From positions 1-60,856 of the forward strand of contig NZ_JAGKSD010000014.1 in NCBI RefSeq assembly GCF_017942225.1: a stretch of 60,856 nucleotides of DNA, read 5' to 3'. Below, one piece after another: positions 16,793 to 25,668 of this stretch. The first letter of the stretch is position 1, and each line of letters opens with the position of its first letter. The stretch is from Corynebacterium sp. Marseille-P3884 (GTDB lineage: Bacteria; Actinomycetota; Actinomycetes; Mycobacteriales; Mycobacteriaceae). A model generated the notes under the pieces. It was not told where the DNA came from. It did not search any database and worked only from the letters and a program-made list of their open reading frames with translations. Made by a program: the position numbers and the translations under genes.

Positions 16793-18031
16793 ATGGCGCA
16801 AAGCGATTCCGAAAGTCATATCCGGATAATTTCCGGTGTCCAGGACATGAGTGCAACAACGACGTCCATTGCTGAGGATATAAAGATGGTCCGGTCCGCA
16901 CTCTTGTATGCCGACCATGTTGAGATGTATTCGGCAGGAACGTCGATGCTCCGCCAAATGAAGGAGTTCACTGCTGACGGGGATTTAGACCTCGCACTGC
17001 GTATGTATGCCATGACGGCGCAAACCGAAGACATTGAGCCCTCGAAAAGAACTCAACTGATGACACTCATTGAAATGGTGGAATCATACGCAGCGCTGCG
17101 AAAAACGTTTAATCGGTCCTCGCGTAGAAACAACCCGGAGTTCCGGAAAATCGACAGTCTTTTCAATGACTCATTAAAGAGCCTTCGCCGAGCAGGAAAT
17201 GAGACAAAGAGAACTGTCGAGCGAATGTGGCTCAACTACGGAGGTAATGAGCTCGACGTCGCACTTGAAACGGGCCTCCTGTCCATCAACGATGAATGGG
17301 CCGATGCGCTCATGGAGAAAATAGACAGCGTTGAGGAGGCCGCGGAAATTCTTGGAGAAGCGATTACCACGGCCAAGGGAAATCTCCTGTTCGACTCCAT
17401 GGCCGGTGGGCTAGCGCGCGCGATGCACAAAGAGGGCCGGCTGGTATTGCCCAACTTTCACCAGACAAACATCAAAACCACCCGGTTAGGCAACCAGATG
17501 ATTTTGCTGCTTCCAAATATGGCTGGTGTAGATGTCGAAAAGGTGTTAGAGGTGAAGCAAGAGGTCACCGCCAGCCTTGCCAACTATCGGAGAAGCACCA
17601 GAAATCTACAGGAGAAACTCCGAGAGGACGCACTATCGCCCCACCTTGACGAGGAAATCGAACAACTGTGGTTTGATGACGTTTCTGTTCAAGTCGAGGA
17701 ACTCACGCAGGCGGTATACGACAGCAATCTGGGAACTGCGAAAGATGTTCTTGTTGCCTCGGTGAAGGAGGGGGCGAGAGCGGCCGTTCACGGCACATTT
17801 TCTATTGCCCTTGCAACAGTGCCCGCATGGGATTTTGCGGGTTTCCAGAACAACCCAGCCGCCTTCGCAGCACTTGGCGCTGCCGCTTTTTCGGGTGGCG
17901 CGATGTACAAGTATGCGAATCAGGGGATTGAAGAAGGACTCAAAACCTACCGCGTTGCAAAGAACCGCAAGAAGGAAGCACGGAATGATGGGCTCTTCTA
18001 CTTGGCTAACGTGAGCCATCTGGTGAACTAA
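16793..18031 (+). CDS. Unrecognised 412-residue helical protein
   Basis: The ATG follows GGAGGA by about 10 bases; an in-frame ATG ten codons earlier overlaps that site. The protein is predominantly alpha-helical, with an early VRSALLYADHVEMYSAGTSML segment, several charged coiled-coil-like stretches (about 60-150 and 250-310) and near the end two weakly hydrophobic stretches (about 332-352 and 355-375, Ala/Gly/Phe-rich) that could be a membrane hairpin. A basic tail follows (RVAKNRKK). No catalytic motif seen. GC is lower than the flanks. It could be the effector of a small accessory module with the divergent gene pair, but this is only a guess. Confidence 0.7.
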   Translation: MAQSDSESHIRIISGVQDMSATTTSIAEDIKMVRSALLYADHVEMYSAGTSMLRQMKEFTADGDLDLALRMYAMTAQTEDIEPSKRTQLMTLIEMVESYAALRKTFNRSSRRNNPEFRKIDSLFNDSLKSLRRAGNETKRTVERMWLNYGGNELDVALETGLLSINDEWADALMEKIDSVEEAAEILGEAITTAKGNLLFDSMAGGLARAMHKEGRLVLPNFHQTNIKTTRLGNQMILLLPNMAGVDVEKVLEVKQEVTASLANYRRSTRNLQEKLREDALSPHLDEEIEQLWFDDVSVQVEELTQAVYDSNLGTAKDVLVASVKEGARAAVHGTFSIALATVPAWDFAGFQNNPAAFAALGAAAFSGGAMYKYANQGIEEGLKTYRVAKNRKKEARNDGLFYLANVSHLVN

Positions 18032-18265
18032 GGGGCAAATACGGGGCTGCGGCGTTCTCACCGCGGGCGATTCGATTTCCGCTGCATGGGCCCCTTTCGG
18101 GCGCCGGCTAGGATGAATCTGGAACTAAACAGAGAATGCCATGGAACTAGGACTGGAACTGAGCTGCGTTGGTGGTGGTCAGTGAGTTTTCCGAAACCCC
18201 CGTTGTCTCGAGACTTTTTGCCCGACTTTGTGATGGTCGCGTGCCCGTGTGGTGAGTGTGCGCCG

Positions 18266-18625
18266 CTAGTCAATGGGGGCGACGCGGATGAGGTTGCCGT
18301 CTGGATCGGCGACGACGAAGGTGGTGCCGAAGACTTCCTCGTACGGCTTGCGGAGGACGTTTACGCCCTTGTCATTCCATCGCTCGAACGTCGTGGTGAC
18401 TTCGTCAGCGGGGACGTTGAGGCACACTTCGGTGGTGCGGTTTCCTGCGGCACCGAGGGCTTCAGAGTTGCCGGTCCACAAGGCAAGGTACACGTTCTCC
18501 GCCAGGGCGAATGTGACGTAGCGGGGTGAGACGAAGTCGGTGTCGAGGCCGAGAAGATCGCGGTAGAACGCGACAGAGGTGTCGATATCCGAGACATAGA
18601 CGATGAAGACGATTTCGCGGTTCAC
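18266..18625 (-). CDS. VOC-family (glyoxalase/bleomycin-resistance fold) protein
   Basis: 119 residues from a GTG with AAGGAG upstream. Two beta-alpha-beta-beta-beta halves are visible: IVFIVYVSDIDTSVAFYRDLLGL at the start and TTFVVADPDGNLIRVAPID at the end. VOC proteins bind a metal or small ligand; substrate cannot be told. A truncated paralogue on the opposite strand lies at 14756-15010, so the low-GC island sits between two copies. Confidence 0.85.
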   Translation of the reverse strand: MNREIVFIVYVSDIDTSVAFYRDLLGLDTDFVSPRYVTFALAENVYLALWTGNSEALGAAGNRTTEVCLNVPADEVTTTFERWNDKGVNVLRKPYEEVFGTTFVVADPDGNLIRVAPID

Positions 18626-18718
18626 TGGTTGCTCCTTAGATAGCGGACAGTGATGCCAGGATAAAGAAAACCACTGCGGAGCGAAGGGCGCTGGGATGAG
18701 CCCGGATCGGGGCGGAGA

Positions 18719-18823
18719 CTAATCCTGCACCTGCGCCCTGACGGCAGATCCGCCGGCCTCGCAGCGTGAGGAGCGCCATGTGATCACGGCGCCGGCAAGG
18801 GCGACTATGGGGATGCCGATGAG
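18719..18823 (-). pseudogene. Duplicated 3' end of the DMT transporter gene
   Basis: 18721-18823 repeats 19630-19735 at high identity with one 3-bp deletion, and in frame. It encodes LIGIPIVALAGAVITWRSS and the same AGGSAVRAQVQD end as the transporter at 19628-20518. Everything upstream of this last helix is missing. It marks the left boundary of a segment carrying the orphan gene at 19098. Confidence 0.8.
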
Positions 18824-18862
18824 TGTCATCAGTCGGGACGTCGTTGACAGATCAGTCGCGAC

Positions 18863-19027
18863 ATGGTGGACAAACCGTCGTCTTGGTGTGATGACATCCT
18901 GTGCCATGCCCCGACGTTCCGGGTGAACCCCGATCTCCTCAAGGCTCTTGATGAGGCCCCGTTGGAGTATTCGCTGATCCGCGGGCGGGGCTGCGGTACC
19001 GTTTTCGTGTCCCCCTTCCCTTCCTGA
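18863..19027 (+). CDS. Possible small protein (54 residues)
   Basis: A short frame starts MVDKPSSWCDDILCHAPTF, continues with Leu/Glu-rich sequence and ends GCGTVFVSPFPS before a TGA. It lies between the duplicated transporter end and the gene at 19098. Codon choice is plausible, but there is no clear ribosome site (upstream CAGTCGCGAC) and no recognised family. It may be the remnant of a longer gene; antisense frames here are also open. Confidence 0.25.
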   Translation: MVDKPSSWCDDILCHAPTFRVNPDLLKALDEAPLEYSLIRGRGCGTVFVSPFPS

Positions 19028-19097
19028 GATTCCCCAGCGTGGACAAAGATCGACCACCAATGATCCACATCCCGGCGACACGACAAGAGGCAACGAC

Positions 19098-19589
19098 ATG
19101 ACTGGCGGCGCAGAGAAGACACTTTCCGATGAGGCGATCGTCGACCTGCTCGACCTAGGGGCCACCGTCGAGTGGACACAACCGCGCGACACCACGGCCC
19201 AGCACCTTCTGGACCGGGGCTGGTCACCGACGCGTCGTGGCGTTCGTCTGATGCATCCGGAGGGACTGTCGGGATCGGTGACGGGGGCGTCGGACACTCT
19301 CGCGATCAACCAGGCGCACACGGTGTGGGCGCCCGACACCGACATGACTTCCGATGAGTCGGTGCAGCGTATCGCCCATGTCGTCGCCGTGGTTCGTGGC
19401 CATCTCGATGCCGAGCCGCAGGCTATTCGTCTCGATACGGGGTTCTTCGCCGCGCGTTGGCTGCTGGACAGTGAGGCTTCGGTGCTGGTCGACAACCGCA
19501 CCATCACCTACAGTTCACCGACGCTGACTGCGGCCGAGACGTTCCGCGTCGAAGCGCCCGACGCGTGGGCCGCGTATCTAGATGAGTGA
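19098..19589 (+). CDS. Unrecognised 163-residue acidic protein
   Basis: Acidic, cytosolic-looking protein without signal peptide or membrane helix. It starts LSDEAIVDLLDLGATVEWTQP and has several Trp residues in a mixed alpha/beta pattern. The general look recalls small actinobacterial immunity-type or DUF6301-like proteins, but I cannot confirm this. It sits alone between two copies of the transporter 3' end, which suggests arrival on a short acquired segment. AAGAGG upstream of the ATG is a weak ribosome site. Confidence 0.6.
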   Translation: MTGGAEKTLSDEAIVDLLDLGATVEWTQPRDTTAQHLLDRGWSPTRRGVRLMHPEGLSGSVTGASDTLAINQAHTVWAPDTDMTSDESVQRIAHVVAVVRGHLDAEPQAIRLDTGFFAARWLLDSEASVLVDNRTITYSSPTLTAAETFRVEAPDAWAAYLDE

Positions 19590-19627
19590 TGAGTCTCGTT
19601 CCCCGCCCATCCCTCGAGGCCGGGGCG

Positions 19628-20518
19628 TTAATCCTGCACCTGCGCCCTGACGGCTGATCCGCCGGCCTCGCGGCGGGGTGAGGAGCGCCATGTGATCACG
19701 GCGCCGGCAAGGGCGACCATGGGGATGCCGATGAGCATGCGGGTAGTCAGCTCATCGCCTTTAAAGAGCCAGCCGAGGATTGAACCGACGACAGGATCGA
19801 GGGCGAAAAGCGTGCCGACGACCTGGGCGGAGGTGATTCGCGCGGCCAGGGTGTCGGCGATATAGGGGATGACCACGCCGATCAGGGCGGCGAGGGTGAG
19901 GATGAGCCAGGAGGTGGGGGAGACGTCGATAAGCTTTGGCGCGGCGATGGGAAGCGTGACGAGTGCTGCGACCGCGACCGATATGGCGAGGTCTGTCAGG
20001 CCGCCGCCCTCTGCTTTGCCGACGCGTTCCGCGAAGACGGTGTAGGCGGCGAAGAAGCCGCCGGCGAGGAAGCCATAGATGAGGCCCACCGGGTCCATGC
20101 CGGACGACGGGCCCGCGATGAGCACGACGCCGATGAACGCGATGAGCGCCCAGCCGCGTTCGCGCCAGTGTTTGAGCCCCAAAAAGGAGACTGCGCACGG
20201 GCCGAGGAAGTCGAGCGTGACCACGACGCCAAGCGGGAGGCGGTCGACGGCGGCGAAGTAGAACTGGTTCATCGCGGCCATCGCGATGCCGTAGACGCAC
20301 GCGTTGATCCAACGTTGGCGGGTGAATGTGCGCACTGCCGGGCGAAACGCGACGAGCAGCATCACGGCGGCGATGAGCAATCGGAAAGTCGACACCGCCA
20401 CGGTGCCCAGCTCAGCAAAAAGCGTCGACGACACGATCGCCGACGACTGGATGCCCAACGACCCGATCAGCACGAGCACAACAGGCCGCAGATCCACCGC
20501 ATCGTTCGTCCGCGCCAC
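19628..20518 (-). CDS. EamA/DMT-family transporter (RhtA-like)
   Basis: 296 residues with ten predicted helices in two five-helix repeats, the normal build of DMT exporters. The segments FRLLIAAVMLL, FYFAAVDRLPLGVVVTLDFLGP and FALDPVVGSILGWL match the EamA/RhtA pattern. RhtA-like members export threonine or homoserine; the substrate here is not shown. The GTG start follows GGAGGTGGC. The last 35 codons are duplicated at 18719-18823. Confidence 0.85.
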   Translation of the reverse strand: MARTNDAVDLRPVVLVLIGSLGIQSSAIVSSTLFAELGTVAVSTFRLLIAAVMLLVAFRPAVRTFTRQRWINACVYGIAMAAMNQFYFAAVDRLPLGVVVTLDFLGPCAVSFLGLKHWRERGWALIAFIGVVLIAGPSSGMDPVGLIYGFLAGGFFAAYTVFAERVGKAEGGGLTDLAISVAVAALVTLPIAAPKLIDVSPTSWLILTLAALIGVVIPYIADTLAARITSAQVVGTLFALDPVVGSILGWLFKGDELTTRMLIGIPMVALAGAVITWRSSPRREAGGSAVRAQVQD

Positions 20519-20617
20519 ACGCCACCTCCTCTACCCGAAACAACCCTCCGCGCGAAGCGGAAGAAAACCCGTTCATCGTAACGGCAGGGCCAGTCCGGGG
20601 GAGGGGCAGGGGGGCGA

Positions 20618-21325
20618 TTACGCAATGCCGAGCACGAGCAGTTGCACCAACGCGTTATTGCACATGTGCAGTATGAATCCCGCCCATATCGAACGGTGCC
20701 AGCGGGTCAGCAGAGCCATGGCGAGGCCGCCGAAGAACGTGTAAATCACGACGGGTGGCGCGATGTGCACTAGCCCGAACACCAGCGAGGTAAGCAGCAC
20801 GCTGGAGAAAGCGGGCAGGAGGGTATCCAGGTACCCTATGAGGAGGCGCCGGAACACGAGTTCCTCAAGGAACGGGCCGATCAGCATGTACGCGGCGAGC
20901 GTGAACAGTACGAGCATGTCTCCCGCGCCAGCCGGGGCCGACGGGCCCTTCGATTCGACGTGGAGCAGCGAGGATACGAGCCCCGTGCACAACGCCGCCG
21001 CGATAATCGCGAGGGGGACCTGCCACAGCAAATGCCAGCCCCGCTTGCCCAACGGTCGAAATCCAAGGGGAAGCCCCCGGCGTTTGAAATAAACCACCAA
21101 GAAGATGGTGGGGATGACCAGCGACAAGATAATCATCACCGGCATGAGTGGTTTGACCATGTCACCGAGATCCAGACCACTCAACCCGAAAGCTGAGCCA
21201 ATGAGCAACGCATAGACGGCCACCAGCGCCCCCATGCCGACCAGCATGTCTTTGAGCTGCGGGCGGATGCTTAGCGGATCGAGTTTCCTAATGTCCATTC
21301 CAGGAGATTGCATCCTAATGTCCAT
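20618..21325 (-). CDS. CPBP-family intramembrane metalloprotease
   Basis: 235 residues with about seven membrane helices. The CPBP (Abi/Rce1-like) motifs are present: EELVFRR after GPF, and FGLVH later, giving the Glu and His that bind the catalytic zinc. Such proteases process prenylated or membrane-bound peptides, and some give immunity to bacteriocins. The start is uncertain because a 27-bp tandem duplication repeats MDIR at residues 1 and 10 (ATG at 21325 or 21298), and neither has a strong ribosome site. Confidence 0.85.
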   Translation of the reverse strand: MDIRMQSPGMDIRKLDPLSIRPQLKDMLVGMGALVAVYALLIGSAFGLSGLDLGDMVKPLMPVMIILSLVIPTIFLVVYFKRRGLPLGFRPLGKRGWHLLWQVPLAIIAAALCTGLVSSLLHVESKGPSAPAGAGDMLVLFTLAAYMLIGPFLEELVFRRLLIGYLDTLLPAFSSVLLTSLVFGLVHIAPPVVIYTFFGGLAMALLTRWHRSIWAGFILHMCNNALVQLLVLGIA

Positions 21326-21339
21326 GCCAGCAGATTATC
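21286..21339. repeat. 27-bp imperfect tandem repeat over a start codon
   Basis: Two adjacent 27-bp units (21286-21312 and 21313-21339), both beginning TCCTAATGTCCAT and differing at only a few positions. On the minus strand each carries an ATG followed by GACATTAGG, so the translation start of the CPBP protease gene is duplicated. Confidence 0.8.
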
Positions 21340-21503
21340 GACGGCGCGGGGCAGACGCACAGCCCGCTCTGCCTCCCAGCACCATTGCCAGCCAACCCTG
21401 AGGCAACCCCGATGGAACCGGCATTGGTTCGTCATTGCCCTCAACGGTTTATGACTCATAGTTGTTCTTGCGCGCGACAAGCGCGGCACGGGAAAATGAC
21501 AGC

Positions 21504-21545
21504 AAATCGGCCCGCACCCTCCAACGAGAAGGTGCGGGCCGATTT
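21504..21545. terminator. Strong bidirectional terminator
   Basis: Perfect 15-bp stem AAATCGGCCCGCACC (21504-21518) with GGTGCGGGCCGATTT (21531-21545). It terminates the secreted hydrolase gene on the minus strand. Confidence 0.9.
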
Positions 21546-21562
21546 GTGTGCGCGGAGTAGTT

Positions 21563-23221
21563 CTAACGCTGCTGAGCGTGGTAGCCGGGAGCGTCGTGCT
21601 GGCTGACCTTGCCGGAGCGCAGGTAATCGATCACGATCTTGTCTACCGCCGCATTACCGCGAGCGACATGGCCGTGGCCCGGACCGTGGACGGTGACCAG
21701 CTGCGTGCCCATCTCCTTCTGGATCACACCGCGACCGGAGTAGGGGGTCTGCGGATCGCCGGTCGCATTGATCTGCAGCGGGCGCGCGGCCAGACCGCCG
21801 CCGTTGAGCGGAATGGGCTTCGCCACTGGAGCTGCGCCGTTGCACGCGAGGCCACTTCCGATGAGGGTGTGCGCTGCCGCGAAAACGTCCTGCGAAATAT
21901 TGTTGGTCCAGATTGCCCGCGGAATCAGCGAGTAGTCCGCCGGCGTGACATTCTCGTTGCAGATCTGAATGAACAGCAGGTTCAGGCGGGTTTTGTCTGC
22001 GCCCATGAGCTCGTCGACGACAGGCTTAGACGGAGTGGATTTCGGCTTGAAGGTGCCGTTGGTCATCCGTGCGAGAGTGTCCCAGTCGCTGGGTGCGGGG
22101 ATGATCAGTTTTGTCTGCTGCAGGAGCTGGGAGTTGAACTGGGTTGCACCGGGCTTGAGCATCCGGCTCACAATTCCATCTGCTTCCACGCGCGCCTTAC
22201 CGGTCGCGGTCATGGCGTCGGCACCTGCCTGGCCCGCGAACTCGAGCCCGGGAGGAAGATCACCGACGCGAGCTGGCGGCGGGACGACCGTGGGGTTGGT
22301 GCCGGTCTCCTGCACGACCTTCGCGGACCAGTACTGGTACGCCTTCAGCGGAGTGTCGCCCATGTGGTACGTGGCGTCATTGCGTGCCACGAAGTCGAAG
22401 TAGTCGTGCAGGGCACGCTCGTAGCCGCCCTCTTGCTCGATCATCAGCTTGTTCCACTGCTGGTCCGGATTCATCGCGGAATCAAGCACGACCTTGTCAG
22501 TGTGGTCCGGGAACATGGACGCGTAAGCGGAACCGAGGTACGTGCCGTAGGACAGACCCATGATGGAGACCGTGTCGTAGCCGAGTGCACGGCGCACCGT
22601 TTCCCAGTCGCGGGCGTTGTTCTCGGTGGTGATGGACTCCGCCAGGCCAGGATGCTCCTTCTGACACATCTGACGGGACACTGCACCGGCGTTGACCGTG
22701 CTTTCTAGCTGGCTGCTCATCGCGTCGAGCTGGTTCGCAGGTGCGGCGGGCTCGCACACCAACGGCGTAGAGTGCTGCAATCCGCGCGGCTGAACGGCGA
22801 CCATGTCCCACTCGTTGCGGATCTCCTTCGGCCAAGTAAAACCCAGCGAGTCAGAGCCGACGTAGGTGTAGGCATCGCCACCGGGACCGCCGGGGTTGGC
22901 AAAGAGCACCCCGCGTTTTGCTGCCGGCTGTGCGGCCGGGACACGGACGAAACCGACAGAGATCTTCGGGCTCTTCGGATCGCCGTAGCGCATCGGCACA
23001 GGGACCTCACCGCATTCAGCGCCCGGGGCGTCGACCGTGGCCGGGCACGGTCCCCACTTCACCTCCGGGGCCGGTGCAGGGTCCGCCTGCGCCGTCGCGG
23101 TGCTAAAGGGTGCGGCAATCAGCGATGCCGCCACGCCTACTGCTGCTAGAAATGGGGCGGTGCTCCTTTCCCGTGTGCCTGACGGTGTCTGTTTCAGTGA
23201 CGGTGTTTTCTTGCGAAACAC
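21563..23221 (-). CDS. Secreted alpha/beta-hydrolase, tripeptidyl-aminopeptidase type
   Basis: 552 residues from GTG 23221, chosen because GGGAGG lies seven bases upstream; a TTG five codons earlier contains that site. A basic N-terminus and a hydrophobic stretch ending ATAQA form a signal peptide. The catalytic triad is Ser in GLSYGTY, Asp in GDPQTPYSG and His in GPGHGHVARG. The oxyanion region LFANPGGPGG and the C-terminal TAP-like domain match actinobacterial SlpD/Tap peptidases, which release N-terminal peptides outside the cell. Monocistronic. Confidence 0.88.
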   Translation of the reverse strand: MFRKKTPSLKQTPSGTRERSTAPFLAAVGVAASLIAAPFSTATAQADPAPAPEVKWGPCPATVDAPGAECGEVPVPMRYGDPKSPKISVGFVRVPAAQPAAKRGVLFANPGGPGGDAYTYVGSDSLGFTWPKEIRNEWDMVAVQPRGLQHSTPLVCEPAAPANQLDAMSSQLESTVNAGAVSRQMCQKEHPGLAESITTENNARDWETVRRALGYDTVSIMGLSYGTYLGSAYASMFPDHTDKVVLDSAMNPDQQWNKLMIEQEGGYERALHDYFDFVARNDATYHMGDTPLKAYQYWSAKVVQETGTNPTVVPPPARVGDLPPGLEFAGQAGADAMTATGKARVEADGIVSRMLKPGATQFNSQLLQQTKLIIPAPSDWDTLARMTNGTFKPKSTPSKPVVDELMGADKTRLNLLFIQICNENVTPADYSLIPRAIWTNNISQDVFAAAHTLIGSGLACNGAAPVAKPIPLNGGGLAARPLQINATGDPQTPYSGRGVIQKEMGTQLVTVHGPGHGHVARGNAAVDKIVIDYLRSGKVSQHDAPGYHAQQR

Positions 23222-23324
23222 AGCGCAGCCTCCCAATCCAGCAGGTTCTATTGAAATTCTTCAAAAACAACAGTCACTGATAATAGTCTTCGCATGGGCT
23301 GGACGCAGGGTGATGAAGAATGTG

Positions 23325-23365
23325 AAACGGCCCGTCCCTTCCTGATACAGAAGAGCGGGCCGTTT
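23325..23365 (-). terminator. Terminator of the lut operon
   Basis: Stem AAACGGCCCG (23325-23334) with CGGGCCGTTT (23356-23365), just past the end of lutC in its direction. Confidence 0.85.
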
Positions 23366-23419
23366 CTCGATGCGCGCAGCATTCCGGGGCGGTGATGTCG
23401 CCCCGAAAAGGCGTGCTGG

Positions 23420-24058
23420 CTAGTCCACGAGCAGGACGATCAGGTCGCGCGGACCGTGAACGCCCTCGACGCGGACGAGCTCGATATCGGAGGTCGCCGA
23501 CGGGCCGGAAATCAGCGTGCTGGGCAGCTCTGGGTCGAGTTTGGCGAACATCTCCGGGACGCCGTAGACCACGGAGTCCATGTGCACGATGCACAGGTGG
23601 CGGTCGGGGACCAGACTCAGTGCGCGGCGGCCGCACTTTCCGGCGCCGCCTTCAGACTGGAGGCAGATGGTGCCGGTCTGGGCGGACGTGACGACGGAGC
23701 CGGTGACGACAGCGTCGACGTCGTTAAGCTCGCGCGGATCGATGGTGACATCGTCCGGCTGCGCATTGCCGTCGAAGGAGGCGAACAGCTCGGCGTCGAG
23801 GCCCTGCGCGTAGCGGACCTCGTTGCACTCGTGCTCGCGGAGAATGTCCACGATCGCGCCGGGCAGCTCGGCGGAGGAGACGGTTTTGACCTCCGCTTTG
23901 TAGTCCACTAGGCGGTCGACGAGCATCTCGCGCAGCTCGTCGCGGTTCAGCGGCGACTCCGTGCGGTACTCGTGGGCGTGCTCGACGCTGGCAGGGGAGT
24001 CGGCGAGCTTGTGCGCGTCGCGGATGCGAGCGAGGATGTCTTCCTTAGCGGTACCCAT
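23420..24058 (-). CDS. lutC: Lactate utilization protein LutC
   Basis: 212-residue LUD-domain protein, last gene of lutABC. The C-terminal ISGPSATSDIELVRVEGVHGPRDL is the typical end of LutC/YkgG proteins. LutABC together oxidise L-lactate to pyruvate with iron-sulphur electron transfer; LutC is the small subunit without Fe-S cysteines. Its ATG shares one base with the stop of lutB (TAATG), so the two are coupled. A terminator follows. Normal length. Confidence 0.9.
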   Translation of the reverse strand: MGTAKEDILARIRDAHKLADSPASVEHAHEYRTESPLNRDELREMLVDRLVDYKAEVKTVSSAELPGAIVDILREHECNEVRYAQGLDAELFASFDGNAQPDDVTIDPRELNDVDAVVTGSVVTSAQTGTICLQSEGGAGKCGRRALSLVPDRHLCIVHMDSVVYGVPEMFAKLDPELPSTLISGPSATSDIELVRVEGVHGPRDLIVLLVD

Positions 24059-25668
24059 TACTTCTCGTCCTCCTTGCGGTTGTAGCGGGTCCAGGAAGCG
24101 CCCGAGGCGGGTGTCTCCTCGGCTCCGGCGGTGCCGGTCGCATCAGGTGCGGTGTGACCCTTGACGCCCTCCGCCTTGGCTTCGGCCATGAGGCGCTTGG
24201 CCTCGTCGGACTCGAACCACTGGCGGAAGGACTTCTTCGGCGGAACTGCGACGTCGCGGTAGTCCGTCCAGCCGGACACCGGCGGCGGCATCTTGTTGAT
24301 GACACCGTTGAATCCACCGAGGATGCGGCCTGCGGCGACCATGCGCACTGCCTTGTCCCACAGTTTGGAGTGGCCCCACATCTGGCCGATGGCCGAGAAC
24401 ATTGCGCCTTCGACAGGCGGGCGGTGCTGCTCGACCTTCTGGTGGCGCATCTCCAGCAGCACGTCCGTGATCGGGATCTTGACGGGGCAGACCTCGTCGC
24501 AACGCCCGCACAGGGAGGACGCGTACGGAAGCGACGCGGTGACGTCGTCCGTCGAGTCCATGCCTGCGAGCTGCGGGGTGAGGATCGCGCCGATCGGGCC
24601 CGGGTAGACCGAACCGTAGGCGTGGCCGCCGGCGCGCTCGTAGACTGGGCACACGTTCAGGCACGCGGAGCAGCGGATGCACTTCAGCGCCTCGCGGCCG
24701 ATCTCGTTGGACAGGGCAGCGGTGCGGCCGTTGTCCACCAGCACGATGTGGAAGTCCTGCGGACCGTCGTTTTCCGTCACGCCCGACCAGATGGAGGTGT
24801 ACGGGTTCATGCGCTCGCCTGTCGACGAACGCGGCAGCAGCTGCATGAACACGCCCAGGTCCTCGTAGGACGGCAGGATCTTCTCGATGCCCATGACGGT
24901 GATCAGCGTCTCCGGCATGGTCAGGCACATGCGTCCGTTGCCTTCGGACTCGACGATGGAGACCGAACCGGTCTCCGCGATGCCGAAGTTGCAGCCGGAG
25001 ATGGCCACCTTGGCCTTCATGAACTGCTCACGGAGGAATGTGCGGGACGCCTCGGCCAGTTCAGCGGGCTCAGCGGTGAGATCCTTCGACGCGCCCGGCA
25101 TCTTCTGGGTGAAGATGTCGCGGATCTCCGCACGGTTGCGGTGGATCGCCGGGACCACGATGTGGGACGGGAAATCCTCGCCCAGCTGCACGATGAGCTC
25201 GGCCAAGTCCGTCTCGCGAGCGTTGATGCCGTTTTCTTCCAGAACGTCGTTGAGCGCGATCTCCTGGGTGAGCATCGACTTGATCTTCACGATGTCGGTC
25301 TCGCCGGTGTCCTTGACCAGATCAGTGACGATCTGGGACGCCTCCTTGGCGTCGCGCGCCCAGTGGACGTGGCCGCCGCGCTTGGTCACGTTCTCCTCAA
25401 ACTGCTCGAGCAGCTCGGGAAGACGCGCCAAGGTGTCGCGCTTGATGGTCGAGCCGGCCTCGCGCAGCTGCTGCCAATCGTCGAGCTCGTCGACGACGCC
25501 TTGGCGCTTCAGACGGATCTGCGTCGTGGCGTAGTTCAGGTTGCGGCGCTGAGTCGAGTTGTTCAGCTCAGTCTTAGCGTTCTTCTGGAACTTGTTGTAT
25601 TCGCGGAAGTGCCCCAGGTCGTGCGGCGCGTGGGGCGGCATCGTCGGGTTACCAAGTCCGACCTTCAC
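24058..25668 (-). CDS. lutB: Lactate utilization iron-sulphur protein LutB
   Basis: 536 residues from GTG 25668, which overlaps the lutA stop (GTGA) and has AAGGAG upstream; a longer in-frame start lies inside lutA and is unlikely. The N-terminal LUD domain contains SGCNFGIAETGS. The C-terminal half has two 4Fe-4S clusters: CIRCSACLNVCPVY and CGRCDEVCPVKIP. Predicted electron-transfer subunit of the LutABC lactate dehydrogenase complex. The last 30 residues are a charged tail. Confidence 0.92.
   Translation of the reverse strand: MKVGLGNPTMPPHAPHDLGHFREYNKFQKNAKTELNNSTQRRNLNYATTQIRLKRQGVVDELDDWQQLREAGSTIKRDTLARLPELLEQFEENVTKRGGHVHWARDAKEASQIVTDLVKDTGETDIVKIKSMLTQEIALNDVLEENGINARETDLAELIVQLGEDFPSHIVVPAIHRNRAEIRDIFTQKMPGASKDLTAEPAELAEASRTFLREQFMKAKVAISGCNFGIAETGSVSIVESEGNGRMCLTMPETLITVMGIEKILPSYEDLGVFMQLLPRSSTGERMNPYTSIWSGVTENDGPQDFHIVLVDNGRTAALSNEIGREALKCIRCSACLNVCPVYERAGGHAYGSVYPGPIGAILTPQLAGMDSTDDVTASLPYASSLCGRCDEVCPVKIPITDVLLEMRHQKVEQHRPPVEGAMFSAIGQMWGHSKLWDKAVRMVAAGRILGGFNGVINKMPPPVSGWTDYRDVAVPPKKSFRQWFESDEAKRLMAEAKAEGVKGHTAPDATGTAGAEETPASGASWTRYNRKEDEK

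Noticed and set aside
20618..21325. CPBP protease as bacteriocin immunity gene
   Set aside because: No bacteriocin precursor or modification genes are adjacent; the family has many other roles.
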